Shown here piece by piece: positions 15,245-24,335 of a stretch of 64,000 nucleotides of DNA. How positions within the stretch are numbered: position 1 is the first letter of the stretch; every line of letters starts with the position of its first letter. Under the pieces are notes generated by a model that did not search any database, had not been told where the DNA came from, and saw only the letters and a program-made list of their open reading frames with translations. Source of the stretch: JACZXQ01 sp036986155 (GTDB lineage Bacteria > Gemmatimonadota > Gemmatimonadetes > Longimicrobiales > Gaopeijiaceae); the NCBI GenBank assembly GCA_036986155.1, contig BTRA01000002.1, positions 1 through 64,000 on the forward strand, written 5' to 3'. The position numbers and the translations under genes are program-made.

Positions 15245-16743
15245 TCGAACTCACGGGTCATTCGTTGACGCTGGAGGCGGTGGAAGCGGTCGCGAACGAC
15301 CGAGTCGAAGTATCCCTGGGCCGGCAGGCTCGGGTCGCCATCATCGAAGCACGTGGGTTTGTCCGGCGACTGCTCGAGACGGGCGAGAAGATCTACGGCG
15401 TCACTACGGGTTTCGGTCGTCTCGCCGATGTCGTGATTGCCCCGAACCAGCAGGTGGAGCTCCAGCGCAACCTGATTCGAAGTCATTCGGCGGGTGTCGG
15501 AGATGCTCTTTCCTGCTCCGAGGTGCGAACTATCCTGTTGCTGCGCGCGAACGCGCTGTGTCGGGGACATTCGGGATGTCGGGTGGAAGTCGTCGAGCGG
15601 CTGATTGAAATGCTGAACCACGGCATCCATCCAGTCGTCCCAGAGATGGGATCGGTGGGCGCTTCGGGGGACCTCGCTCCGCTCGCGCACATCGCTCTGA
15701 CGATCCTGGGGGAGGGGTTCGTGCTAGGCGATGGTTCGCCGGTTGCTAGTGCGGACGCCCTGGCGGCGGTGGGGTTGGAGCCCATGGACCTCAGAGAAAA
15801 AGAGGGCCTGGCGTTGATCAACGGCACTCAGGCTCATACGGGGCTGGGCGTGCTCGCCCTCCGCGCGGCCGAGCGAGCGCTCGAAGCCATCGAGGTTGCG
15901 GGGGCCATGAGTCTCGACGCCCTGAAGGGCACGCCCGAAGCCTTTCGTGAGGAGGTCCAGGCAGTGCGGCCACATGCAGGACAAGCCGCGAGCGCCCGGC
16001 GATTGTGGTCCCTTCTCCTGGGCTCCGAAATCCGCGAATCTCATCGCATCGACGATCCTCGCGTCCAGGATGCATACTCCTTGAGATGTATGCCTCAGGT
16101 TCACGGTGCGGGCCGCTCGGCGCTCGCCTATGTTCGAGGAGTGGTTGAAGTGGAGGTGAACAGCAGCACGGACAACCCGCTCATCTTCCCCGAGGCGGGT
16201 GTGGTCGTGTCGGCGGGAAACTTCCACGGGCAGATCGTCGCTCAGGCGTTGGATTTTCTGACCATCGCGATCACGGACCTCGCGTCCATCAGCGAACGAA
16301 GGATCGAACGCTTGTTGAATCCGGACCTCTCGGGACTGCCGGCCTTCCTGACGACGTCACCGGGCCTGAGTTCGGGTCTCATGATCGCTCAAGTTACCGC
16401 TGTGGACCTGCTGGCGGAGATGCGTGTGCTGGCCCATCCAGTCAGCACGGACTCGGTGCCGACAAGCGCCAGCCAGGAGGATCATGTGTCGATGGGAATG
16501 GCCGCTGCTCGGAAGGCGCGACGGGCTGTCCGTAACCTGGAGTACGTGGTGGCGATGGAGTTCCTGGCGGCAGCGCAGGCGATCGAGTTCCATCGTCCGT
16601 TGAAATCCGGGCCTCCGATCGAAGCGGCGTTGGCGTTGATCCGGGAGCGGGTGCCGCGCCTGGAAGACGACCGTAGCCTGACAGGGGATATGGAATCCAT
16701 CGCGGATCTCGTGAGAAGCGGTGTATTGGGAGTGGTCGCATGA
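15241..16743 (+). CDS. hutH: histidine ammonia-lyase
   Basis: This 500-residue enzyme deaminates L-histidine to urocanate, the first step of histidine utilisation. The Ala-Ser-Gly triad that forms the MIO cofactor is at 141-143 within GSVGASGDLAPLAH. The C-terminal DSVPTSASQEDHVSMG is the histidase signature. The GTG start overlaps the stop of the AhpD-like gene by four bases (GTGA), so the two are translationally coupled. hutU follows 13 bases after its stop. Confidence 0.97.
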   Translation: MIELTGHSLTLEAVEAVANDRVEVSLGRQARVAIIEARGFVRRLLETGEKIYGVTTGFGRLADVVIAPNQQVELQRNLIRSHSAGVGDALSCSEVRTILLLRANALCRGHSGCRVEVVERLIEMLNHGIHPVVPEMGSVGASGDLAPLAHIALTILGEGFVLGDGSPVASADALAAVGLEPMDLREKEGLALINGTQAHTGLGVLALRAAERALEAIEVAGAMSLDALKGTPEAFREEVQAVRPHAGQAASARRLWSLLLGSEIRESHRIDDPRVQDAYSLRCMPQVHGAGRSALAYVRGVVEVEVNSSTDNPLIFPEAGVVVSAGNFHGQIVAQALDFLTIAITDLASISERRIERLLNPDLSGLPAFLTTSPGLSSGLMIAQVTAVDLLAEMRVLAHPVSTDSVPTSASQEDHVSMGMAAARKARRAVRNLEYVVAMEFLAAAQAIEFHRPLKSGPPIEAALALIRERVPRLEDDRSLTGDMESIADLVRSGVLGVVA

Positions 16744-16756
16744 ACCGGAGCGTGAG

Positions 16757-18436
16757 GTGACTGGGTCGGCGGTGGGGCAGGGGGTCCGCGTGGTGAGAGC
16801 TCCACGGGGGTCGGAGTTGTCGTGCCGCGGATGGACTCAGGAAGCAGCTTTGCGCATGCTCATGAACAACCTCGATCCGGAGGTCGCCGAGCGCCCTGAG
16901 GATCTTGTGGTCTACGGCGGCACGGGACGGGCTGCTCGAAGCTGGCAAGCCTTCGACCAGATCGTGGCATGCCTGCGAGCGCTCGCCGGCGACGAAACCT
17001 TGCTTATCCAGTCGGGGAAACCGGTGGGCGTGTTCAAGACTCACCGGGGAGCGCCCCGGGTACTGATCGCCAACTCGAATCTGGTAGGCCGCTGGGCGAA
17101 CTGGGAGACGTTCCGCGAGTTGGAGCGGCAGGGGTTGATCATGTACGGCCAGATGACGGCTGGCTCGTGGATCTATATCGGCACACAAGGCATTCTCCAG
17201 GGCACGTACGAGACGTTCGGCGCGATGGCGCGGGAGCACTTCGGTGGGTCGCTCGAGGGAAGGTGGGTGTTGACTGGGGGGATGGGCGGCATGGGAGGTG
17301 CGCAGCCCCTGGCCGCTACCATGAACGGAGGTTCGATCGTGGTGGTCGAAGTCGACGCCTCGCGTATCGAGCGGCGCCTGGAAACTCGTTACTGTGATCG
17401 AATGACCGCCGACTTGGACGAGGCTTTGGAGTGGGTCCAGAGCGCGGCGGCCGAAGGTGAGGCGGTGAGTATCGGCCTGGTTGGGAATTGCGCCGAGGTC
17501 CTGCCCGAGATCGCGAGCCGGGGCATCGTGCCCGACATCGTGACGGATCAGACGTCGGCGCACGACCCGCTGAACGGATACGTGCCTCCCGGGCTGGATC
17601 TGGCGGCGGCGGCGCGCCTGCGCGATGCGGACCCGGATGATTATCTGCGGCGGTCCTCTGCGGGAATGCGTGTGCATTGCGAAGCGATGGTCGAGCTGAT
17701 GAACGCCGGCGCGGTCGCCGTGGACTATGGCAACAACCTCCGCGCTCAGGCGCGCGACGCGGGGTTCGAGAACGCGTTCGCGTTCCCCGGCTTCGTGCCC
17801 GCGTACATTCGGCCTCTTTTCTGTGAGGGGCGGGGTCCCTTCCGATGGGTCGCTCTGTCGGGTGACCCGGCGGACATTCACCGTACGGATCGCCTGGTTC
17901 TGGAGATGTTTCCGGAGGACGAGCATCTCGGTCGTTGGATCCGGCTTGTTCGAGAGCGGGTCGAGTTCCAAGGCCTGCCCGCTCGGATCTGCTGGCTGGG
18001 CCAAGGAGACAGGGCCCGCTTCGGGGTTGCCATGAACGACCTTGTAGCCAATGGGGAGGTCTCCGCGCCCATCGTGATCGGGCGGGACCATCTGGACACC
18101 GGCTCGGTGGCATCGCCCTTCCGGGAGACGGAGGCGATGCTCGACGGGAGTGACGCCATCGCCGACTGGCCGATCTTGAACGCCTTGCTGAACACTGCGT
18201 CCGGGGCGAGCTGGGTGTCTTTCCACCATGGAGGTGGAGTCGGTATCGGTGACTCGCTACATGCCGGGCAGGTGCTCGTGGCCGATGGATCGGCTGAGAT
18301 GGCAGTGCGGATCGAGAGGGTTCTGACCAACGATCCTGGACTGGGCGTGGCCCGGCACGCCGATGCCGGATACGAGAAGGCCGTGGAGACAGCGCACCGG
18401 GAGGGCATCGTCATCCCCGGCGAAGCGCCTTCTTAG
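16757..18436 (+). CDS. hutU: urocanate hydratase
   Basis: This 559-residue protein is full length for urocanase, which converts urocanate to imidazolonepropionate with tightly bound NAD+. The start is GTG 16757 with GGAG seven bases upstream; the frame extends further but would invade hutH. Family text is clear throughout: VRAPRGSELSCRGWTQEAAL, MTAGSWIYIGTQGILQGT, the glycine-rich GGMGGMGGAQPLAATM, and QTSAHDPLNGYVPPGL near the active site. It is second of the plus-strand hut genes. Confidence 0.97.
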   Translation: MTGSAVGQGVRVVRAPRGSELSCRGWTQEAALRMLMNNLDPEVAERPEDLVVYGGTGRAARSWQAFDQIVACLRALAGDETLLIQSGKPVGVFKTHRGAPRVLIANSNLVGRWANWETFRELERQGLIMYGQMTAGSWIYIGTQGILQGTYETFGAMAREHFGGSLEGRWVLTGGMGGMGGAQPLAATMNGGSIVVVEVDASRIERRLETRYCDRMTADLDEALEWVQSAAAEGEAVSIGLVGNCAEVLPEIASRGIVPDIVTDQTSAHDPLNGYVPPGLDLAAAARLRDADPDDYLRRSSAGMRVHCEAMVELMNAGAVAVDYGNNLRAQARDAGFENAFAFPGFVPAYIRPLFCEGRGPFRWVALSGDPADIHRTDRLVLEMFPEDEHLGRWIRLVRERVEFQGLPARICWLGQGDRARFGVAMNDLVANGEVSAPIVIGRDHLDTGSVASPFRETEAMLDGSDAIADWPILNALLNTASGASWVSFHHGGGVGIGDSLHAGQVLVADGSAEMAVRIERVLTNDPGLGVARHADAGYEKAVETAHREGIVIPGEAPS

Positions 18437-18458
18437 GCGAAGAGGGCCGGCGAGCCGT

Positions 18459-19829
18459 TCAGGACAAGAGCTGCCTCATGGTGTTTCGGTAGCGGTCGGC
18501 GATGGGCTCCTCGCTGCCGTGGTGGCCGTCCCGCACTACCCAGCTACCGCCGACCATTACGTCCGAGACGGGCGATCCCGTGGCTGAAAACACCCACGAA
18601 TCCAGAAGAGTATCACCGGTTCGCCCAACCAGCGTGGGGTGATCAGGGTCGAGCACCACGATGTCGGCCCGATGCCCCTCTGCGAGGGCGCCCAACGGAC
18701 GCCCCGCCGCCCGAGCACCGCCTTTCAGGGTCTCCTGATAGAGGAACTCCCCCGTGGATCGGTCATGCCCTCGAGCCGAGACGTTGCGGTTCTCCCACAA
18801 CAGGCGCTGGCCGTATTCGAGGAGGCGCAACTCGGCAGCGGGGTCTACCGTCACGTGGCTGTCTGATCCGATGCCGATGGTCCCACCCGCGCCGAGGAAG
18901 TCCGAGAGAGGGAATACGCCATCACCGAGATTGGCCTCCGTGGTCGGGCACAGGCCTACGACCGCGCCTGACGTCGAGAGGGCACGGATTTCATCGGGTG
19001 CGAGGTGAGTCGCATGGATGATACACCAGCGCGAGTCGAGCGGGCTGTTGTCGACCAGCCACTCCACCGGCCGGGCTCCGAGTGCAGCGACGCACTCGTC
19101 GACCTCGCGGCGCTGCTCCGCCACATGCATGTGGATCGGCGCCTCAGAGTCGAGGGACCAGATTGCGGATACCGTGGGCGCCAACTGCTCGGCAGGCACC
19201 GCCCGAAGACTGTGAAGACCCAGGCCAACCCGGCGCTGCGGATCACCTGCAGTCTCGGCAATGAGCCCCTCGAGCAGCAGGAGCAGGATGTCCGCGTCCA
19301 TGACGAAACGCCGTTGGGCATCCGACAACGGGGCACCGAAGCCCCCGTCGCAATAGAGCGTAGGAACGTGCGTGATTCCGATTCCCGCGGTGGCCGCCGC
19401 CCATAGGATGGCGTCCGACATCGCCCCGAGAGGTGCGTAGGCCCCCCCCTGCGGATCCTTGTGCAGGTAGTGGAACTCCACGACGGACGTGAACCCGGCT
19501 TGCAACATCTCAACGTAGAGCTGTGCCGCGATGGCCTGCACGTCGTCCGGCGTCAGCGAAGAAACGAAGTCGTACATCACGTCACGCCAACTCCAAAAGG
19601 TCCCCGCCTCTTCCGAACCATGCTCGGCCAATCCGGCCATTCCGCGCTGAAACGCGTGCGAGTGGAGATTCACCGCGCCGGGGAGGGCCACGCCCTGTAG
19701 GATGTCGGCCCCACCGGGATCGGAGTCGGGTCGAACGTCCGTAAAGAATCCTTGCTCGTCGACACCGAGGGAGACTGCGTTGGACCATCCGGTAGGGAGC
19801 AGTGCGCTTTGGGCAAAGTAGGACGCCAT
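18459..19829 (-). CDS. hutF: formimidoylglutamate deiminase
   Basis: This 456-residue amidohydrolase matches HutF, which turns N-formimino-L-glutamate into N-formyl-L-glutamate and ammonia. Metal-site motifs are LHSHAFQRGMAG (about 56-67), HMHVAEQ in the middle, IHATHLAPDE, and GIGSDSHVT for the last Asp. Its presence shows the five-step hut route, which then needs HutG; hutG is not in this window. It is convergent with hutU and divergent from hutI, separated from hutI by about 100 bases that must hold both promoters. Confidence 0.93.
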   Translation of the reverse strand: MASYFAQSALLPTGWSNAVSLGVDEQGFFTDVRPDSDPGGADILQGVALPGAVNLHSHAFQRGMAGLAEHGSEEAGTFWSWRDVMYDFVSSLTPDDVQAIAAQLYVEMLQAGFTSVVEFHYLHKDPQGGAYAPLGAMSDAILWAAATAGIGITHVPTLYCDGGFGAPLSDAQRRFVMDADILLLLLEGLIAETAGDPQRRVGLGLHSLRAVPAEQLAPTVSAIWSLDSEAPIHMHVAEQRREVDECVAALGARPVEWLVDNSPLDSRWCIIHATHLAPDEIRALSTSGAVVGLCPTTEANLGDGVFPLSDFLGAGGTIGIGSDSHVTVDPAAELRLLEYGQRLLWENRNVSARGHDRSTGEFLYQETLKGGARAAGRPLGALAEGHRADIVVLDPDHPTLVGRTGDTLLDSWVFSATGSPVSDVMVGGSWVVRDGHHGSEEPIADRYRNTMRQLLS

Positions 19830-19932
19830 GCGCCGAGTCTAGACCGTGGATCGGGGCGAGGCTAGTGTTGCTCGACCTTCGGGAAGCCTACCCTTGGGGA
19901 CCAGCGCCGAAACCTGGGCGGAGAGCGGGAAC

Positions 19933-21168
19933 TTGGACGCCGCAAGCAGGATCTGGACAAACGCGAATGTCGCGACGTTCGCCACGAGCAGCACGGAGCC
20001 GTATGGATCGGTCCTTGGAGCAGCCGTAGCCGTCAGGGATGGACGCATCCTCTGGGTCGGTCGCGATGACTCGATACCGGCTGGGCTTCTCGCCTCACAG
20101 ACCGAGATGGTGGATCTCGGCGGTCGTTGGGTTACACCGGGCTTGGTCGACTGTCACACCCATCTCGTGTTCGCTGGTGACCGCGCCGACGAGTTCGAGC
20201 GCCGGCTCCTGGGTGAGTCGTACGAGGAGATCGCCCGTGGTGGGGGGGGGATCAGGTCCACCGTGGCGGCAACACGGGCGGCCTCGTTCGATACGTTGCT
20301 CTGCGCCGCCGAGGGACGCCTGCGTGCGTTGGCTTCCGAGGGCGTGACCACGGTAGAGATCAAGTCCGGTTACGGCCTGGAGCTGGACACAGAGATGCGT
20401 ATGCTACAGGTGGCGAGGGAGCTTGGGAGGCGCAATCCCGTACGAGTAGTGGGCACGCTCTTGGGCGCCCATGCTCTGCCGCAGGAATTCGAAGGTCGTT
20501 CTGCCGAGTATCTCTCGGTGGTATGTGACGAGATGATTCCGCGGGCTGTCGAGGAGGGCCTCGCCGAGTGTGTAGACGCTTTCTGTGAAGAAATCGCGTT
20601 CACTGCAGAGGAGTGCGGGGCGGTCTTCGATGCGGCCAAGGCGAGAGGACTGCCGGTGAGACTTCATGCCGACCAGCTGTCGGACTCCGGCGGGGCGGAG
20701 CTGGCGGCGAGTCATGGGGCGCTCTCGGCGGACCATCTGGAGTTCGCCTCGGAGGGGGGGGTCCGGGCCATGGCGGCGGCCGGCACGGTGGCGGTGCTCC
20801 TGCCCGGCGCGTTCTACCATCTCCGGCAGACGACGATGCCTCCCGTGGACACGCTGCGAGAGAGCGGCGTGGTGATCGCGTTGGCGACCGACGCAAACCC
20901 GGGCTCGTCTCCGGTTCTGTCTCCACTCGCCATCCTTCACATGGGGTGCACCCTATTCGGTTTGACCCCTGAAGAGGCGTTGGCCGGAATGACGAGAAAC
21001 GGGGCCCGCGCATTGGGGCTTGGAGAGGAGATCGGTACGATAGAGGAAGGGAAAGCCGCCGACTTGGCCGTATGGGACGTCGATCATCCGCGCGAGCTGT
21101 GCTATTGGCTGGGCGGGACGCCGTGTCACGCCGTGATCAGCGGAGGAGAATTCGCGTACTCCACCTGA
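19933..21168 (+). CDS. hutI: imidazolonepropionase
   Basis: This enzyme hydrolyses imidazolonepropionate to formiminoglutamate. Motifs include the metal-binding TPGLVDCHTHLVFAGDR, EIKSGYGLELDTE, LGAHALPQEF, LHADQLSD and ATDANPGSSP. The frame is open to 19846, but the TTG at 19933, preceded by GGAG nine bases upstream, gives 411 residues, the normal family length, starting just before RIWTNANVAT. It lies on the plus strand divergent from hutF. Confidence 0.95.
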   Translation: MDAASRIWTNANVATFATSSTEPYGSVLGAAVAVRDGRILWVGRDDSIPAGLLASQTEMVDLGGRWVTPGLVDCHTHLVFAGDRADEFERRLLGESYEEIARGGGGIRSTVAATRAASFDTLLCAAEGRLRALASEGVTTVEIKSGYGLELDTEMRMLQVARELGRRNPVRVVGTLLGAHALPQEFEGRSAEYLSVVCDEMIPRAVEEGLAECVDAFCEEIAFTAEECGAVFDAAKARGLPVRLHADQLSDSGGAELAASHGALSADHLEFASEGGVRAMAAAGTVAVLLPGAFYHLRQTTMPPVDTLRESGVVIALATDANPGSSPVLSPLAILHMGCTLFGLTPEEALAGMTRNGARALGLGEEIGTIEEGKAADLAVWDVDHPRELCYWLGGTPCHAVISGGEFAYST

Positions 21169-21231
21169 GGCCGATCGATGATCCCGGCGTCCCTCTCTCT
21201 TCTAGACCCCCTCGCCGCCGGAGGCCGGCCC

Positions 21232-22551
21232 TCAGCCTCCGCGGCGACCGCTGCGGCGCGCCCTGCTACTTCCTCCGGATCGGGATCGGCTGGGGGCGGA
21301 GCGGGCCCTGGAACCGCTCCGGCTGGGGCGTGACCTTGCACGAGGGGCGGAGCGCGCCCGGCTACGCGGCGGTGCTGATCGAGCCCTGGGCGCCGAGCGG
21401 GCCCGGCTACGTGGTGCTGAACGGGCCCGGCTACGCGGTGCCGAACGCGCCTTGGGTGCCGAACGCGCCTTGGGCGCCGAGCGGGCCCGGCTACGTGGTG
21501 CCGAACGGGCGCGGCTACGCGGTGCCGAACGAGCCTGAGGTGCCCGGCGCGTGCGACTGCGGGGCGCCGATCTAGCCCGAGACTCCGACCGGATGCCTCT
21601 TCCGGGCTCCGACCGGACACGATTGTCGCGGTTGGTGGTCGGTCTGCTGCGCGGAGTGACCGTCGACCGATTACTGCGGGCCCCCGTACGGGCGGAGGCG
21701 CGGTTCGTCGCCGTCGCAGAACGACGGACCGCACTCCTGCCGCGCCGGCTCTGCAGGAGGTCTGATGGCCTGGACCGCGGGCCAACCCGGGCGCGGCGGG
21801 CCGACGTGGATCGTGACGCACGCGTCGGCGTGCGAGCCGTTACACGGCGCCCTGCTGCGGCGCTGCGCGTTCCGGAGAGGGAGTTCGTCGAACTCGCTCG
21901 GGTCCGTGGGGTCGCTGTTCGGCGCTGAGCCACCCTGGTACTCGGTGTTTCCTTGAATCCCGTGCCACTTCGGTTTAGAGCCGAGTACCTCAAGAGCGGT
22001 CGGCGGGCGCCGACAAACCCGCCGCCGAACGATCCGGTTGGAAAAGCCACGGCCCAATGGCGCGGTGAATGCGCACCGTACCCGTACCTGTACCCGTAGC
22101 CGTACCCGTAGCCGTACCCGTAGCTCGGCGAGTAATAGGAACTAGCGAAGAGCCCTCCGAACCCAAAGCCGAGCGAGATAGAGAATGACGAGTAGAACCC
22201 CGGGCGGTAGCCATAGCTCGTCGGCCCGTACGCCCCGTAGTAATACGCTGGTCCGTAGGAGTATCCGATCGGGTGGAAGCCGAACGAGCGAGGTCGGCGG
22301 TACCGGTAGCGATCCCAGCACTCGTACGAGTACCAGTCGTAGTAGAGGTGGTCCAAGCACGGGTCGTAGACCGCGTAATCGTCCACGTAGTAGTCGGACT
22401 CGTAACCGGAGTAACTGTACGCGGCCCCGAATACCGCTTCGGTGCCGGACGTGTATGACACCTGGCTCGAGGTATACTGGCCCGAGACGGACGCCGGAAT
22501 CAGGGCCAGCCCAGCGAGTAGCAGCGCAGCGGTGTTGTTTAGAGCACGCAC
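21232..22551 (-). CDS. secreted Tyr/Gly-rich and Arg/Ser/Ala/Pro-repeat protein
   Basis: This 439-residue protein has three zones. First is a signal peptide (RALNNTAALLLAGLALIPAS, cleavage near VSG-Q). Second, at about residues 20-190, is a region extremely rich in Tyr, Gly and Ser with runs such as GYGYGYGYGYRYGYG. Third is a C-terminal half of degenerate repeats built on RSAPRSRA and RSAPKA, with a very high positive charge. The GTG start at 22551 has a perfect GGAGG eight bases upstream. A candidate sigma-54 promoter lies 40 bases before it. I do not recognise a family; an extracellular matrix, surface-coat or polyanion-binding role is speculation. The start choice and secretion are well supported. 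Confidence 0.7.
   Translation of the reverse strand: MRALNNTAALLLAGLALIPASVSGQYTSSQVSYTSGTEAVFGAAYSYSGYESDYYVDDYAVYDPCLDHLYYDWYSYECWDRYRYRRPRSFGFHPIGYSYGPAYYYGAYGPTSYGYRPGFYSSFSISLGFGFGGLFASSYYSPSYGYGYGYGYGYRYGYGAHSPRHWAVAFPTGSFGGGFVGARRPLLRYSALNRSGTGFKETPSTRVAQRRTATPRTRASSTNSLSGTRSAAAGRRVTARTPTRASRSTSARRARVGPRSRPSDLLQSRRGRSAVRRSATATNRASARTGARSNRSTVTPRSRPTTNRDNRVRSEPGRGIRSESRARSAPRSRTRRAPQARSAPRSRARSAPRSRARSAPKARSAPKARSAPRSRARSAPRSRARSAPRARSAPPRSRARSAPRARSRPSRSGSRARSAPSRSRSGGSSRARRSGRRGG
21350..21540 (-). repeat. tandem coding repeats (RSAPRSRA units)
   Basis: On the plus strand, short units of about 18-27 bases (variants of GAGCGGGCCCGGCTACG and GTGCCGAACGCGCC) recur through this stretch. 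They encode the Arg/Ser/Ala/Pro repeats and are good substrates for slippage or recombination, so copy number may differ between strains or be misassembled. Confidence 0.7.
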
Positions 22552-22590
22552 GGTACTATCCTCCGTCAAGGCGATCTTGATCTATTCCAG

Positions 22591-22606
22591 TGCAGGGCCT
22601 GTGCCA
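22591..22606 (-). promoter_or_regulatory. candidate sigma-54 promoter
   Basis: On the minus strand the sequence reads TGGCACAGGCCCTGCA. This matches the -24/-12 consensus TGGCACGN4TTGCA with the GG and GC dinucleotides at exactly the right spacing. Transcription would start near 22580, about 30 bases before the GTG of the repeat protein. A sigma-54 activator is encoded at the left edge of the window. Confidence 0.5.
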
Positions 22607-22734
22607 AAGTTTTCGCCTGTTCTAAGATACTACTGAGCATACACTTATCGGAACTGTACCATATCGCAGCGGACTCCCGAACTGTCCACTTCAGGGGACA
22701 TCGGTCGCATTTCAGTAACGTCTGGTGGACACCC

Positions 22735-24036
22735 CTATCCAAGTGCCTGGGCCATTTCCGAGAAGAATTTCTCGAAGTCGGACGGGGTCGTATTCACATT
22801 CGGCGATATCCGCAAGGCGTTCAGCCCCATGGTTTCGAAGGGCCTTAGAACGATTCCCGCCTGCGAGAACAAATCCTGTGAGACCTGCCTCGCAGAGCGA
22901 CCGGAGACACCCAGGGCGACGAGCGAGGCGCCCAACTCCCACGTCTCGGGCGACGCCCATTCCAGCCCGGGAGTCCCCAGCACCCACTCCCTCAGGTCCG
23001 ACCGCATCTGTTGATAGCGGCGTTCCTTCTCGGCCGGGCCCAGAGCCGCCTGATAATCCACTGCGTCTCCGAGTGCCATGACCTCGGGAAGATTCCTCGT
23101 GCCGTAATCTTCGTACTTCCTTCCTGTGCCAGCCCAGCGGCGTCGGCCCCAGGTGACCCACATGGGTTCGAGTGTCGGTCGCAAAGCCTCACGAACGTAA
23201 AGTAGGCCGAGGCCCTTGGGAGACTGGAGCCACTTGTGCGGGCTCGCCGAGTAGGCATCCACTCCGGAGGCGGCGAGGTCCAGCGGTATCATGCCGACCG
23301 TCTGGGCCCCGTCCACGGCGACGTATTCGACCCCCTCGGCCTTCGCCATGGCGACGAGTTCGGTGAGAGGGTGCCGGAGCCCGACGGCGTTGTCCACGTG
23401 TGGGAATACCAGAACCCGAGTCTCCGGCCGGATCTGGCGCCTGTGCAGCTCGACGATATCGGAGAGGCTCATTCCCGGCACGTCGTCGACGGGAAACTTG
23501 AACCTGCGTGCTGTATAGCCACGTCGCTCAGCGCCGAGCTCCCAGCAGACGCTTGCACCGTCATGATTCAATGTGCTGAAAAGGACCTCGTCCCCGGGGC
23601 CGATCGGTAACCCGTTGGCGAGTACGTTGAAGCCCTCGGTGGTATTGTGCGTGATCGTAACATCGGAGGCGGGCACACCCAGGACCCGAGCCGCCCCGGC
23701 CCGCACCTCCTCGCGGAGCGGCTCCCACGGTGGGCCCCACATGTAGAGCCAAGGGTTGGATTCCACGAGAGCGAGATACCCGACCCGCGCGTCATGCACC
23801 GGTCGGGGTATGGTGCCGATCGATGCGTGGTTGAGATATACGACCGCGGGATCGAGCATGTACCGATCCTCGAGCGCCTCGGGTCCGAGGCTCTCCCACG
23901 GCGTTCGAGCCAGGTCGGTCACGGCGGACGAGAAGCCGTCCTCGATCGTCTCCAGACGAGCTAGAACGGGTCCGGCGACGGCCATGGCCGCGAACGATTT
24001 GAGAAAGTCTTTTCGGTTACGATAGACCGACCTCAT
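22735..24036 (-). CDS. exported class V aminotransferase (isopenicillin-N epimerase-like)
   Basis: This 433-residue PLP enzyme has an N-terminal export signal: NRKDFLKSFAAMAVAGPVLA, a Tat-like signal with RK instead of RR. Class V landmarks are LNHASIGTIPRPV, SDVTITHNTTEGFNVLANGL, DGAQTVGMIPLDLA and the cofactor lysine in SASPHKWLQSPKG. GGGAG stands seven bases before the ATG at 24036; a longer frame exists upstream without support. Related proteins include isopenicillin-N epimerases and cysteine desulfurase-like lyases. EgtE of mycobacteria has the same fold, but export argues against that role here. The substrate is unknown. Confidence 0.85.
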   Translation of the reverse strand: MRSVYRNRKDFLKSFAAMAVAGPVLARLETIEDGFSSAVTDLARTPWESLGPEALEDRYMLDPAVVYLNHASIGTIPRPVHDARVGYLALVESNPWLYMWGPPWEPLREEVRAGAARVLGVPASDVTITHNTTEGFNVLANGLPIGPGDEVLFSTLNHDGASVCWELGAERRGYTARRFKFPVDDVPGMSLSDIVELHRRQIRPETRVLVFPHVDNAVGLRHPLTELVAMAKAEGVEYVAVDGAQTVGMIPLDLAASGVDAYSASPHKWLQSPKGLGLLYVREALRPTLEPMWVTWGRRRWAGTGRKYEDYGTRNLPEVMALGDAVDYQAALGPAEKERRYQQMRSDLREWVLGTPGLEWASPETWELGASLVALGVSGRSARQVSQDLFSQAGIVLRPFETMGLNALRISPNVNTTPSDFEKFFSEMAQALG

Positions 24037-24335
24037 GACGTTACTCCCGGTAAGCTGGCATGAATCCCCTTGCCGATCCGACGAAAACATCCGACAATTA
24101 GGGGCCACTGCATTGGTAGCGGTGGTCGGAACTTCGATCTCGAAGTCCTTTTTTCCGGTGCTTCCTGGCCCGGAGAAGCCCCGTTTCTGCCTGTTGTCGT
24201 TCCTCCTCGGCCCATGCCGGGGAAGTCCTTGGGCAAGTATGGGGAACCGGTGGCCGTCCACGCCAGTGAGTGTTTGGAGGCTCCCGAGGAAGAACCGCCC
24301 ATGATGGGTTCCGCATACCTCATAATGGAGATGCC
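24037..24335. other. divergent intergenic region, no gene seen
   Basis: This 299-base region lies between the starts of the aminotransferase (minus) and rho (plus). Frames here are short or lack coding character. It should carry both promoters; I see no clear -35/-10 pair or leader structure. Confidence 0.5.

Noticed and set aside
16442..18229. 595-residue open frame on the minus strand
   Set aside because: It is antisense to hutH and hutU, has biased composition (many Arg, His, Pro) and no family pattern; it is a GC-rich shadow frame.
21350..21540. Tandem repeats considered as a CRISPR array
   Set aside because: Units vary, have no unique spacers of constant length, and encode an in-frame protein repeat.
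22735..24036. Class V aminotransferase as the missing EgtE
   Set aside because: It carries an export signal, is 25 kb from the egt genes and has more similarity to epimerase-like proteins.
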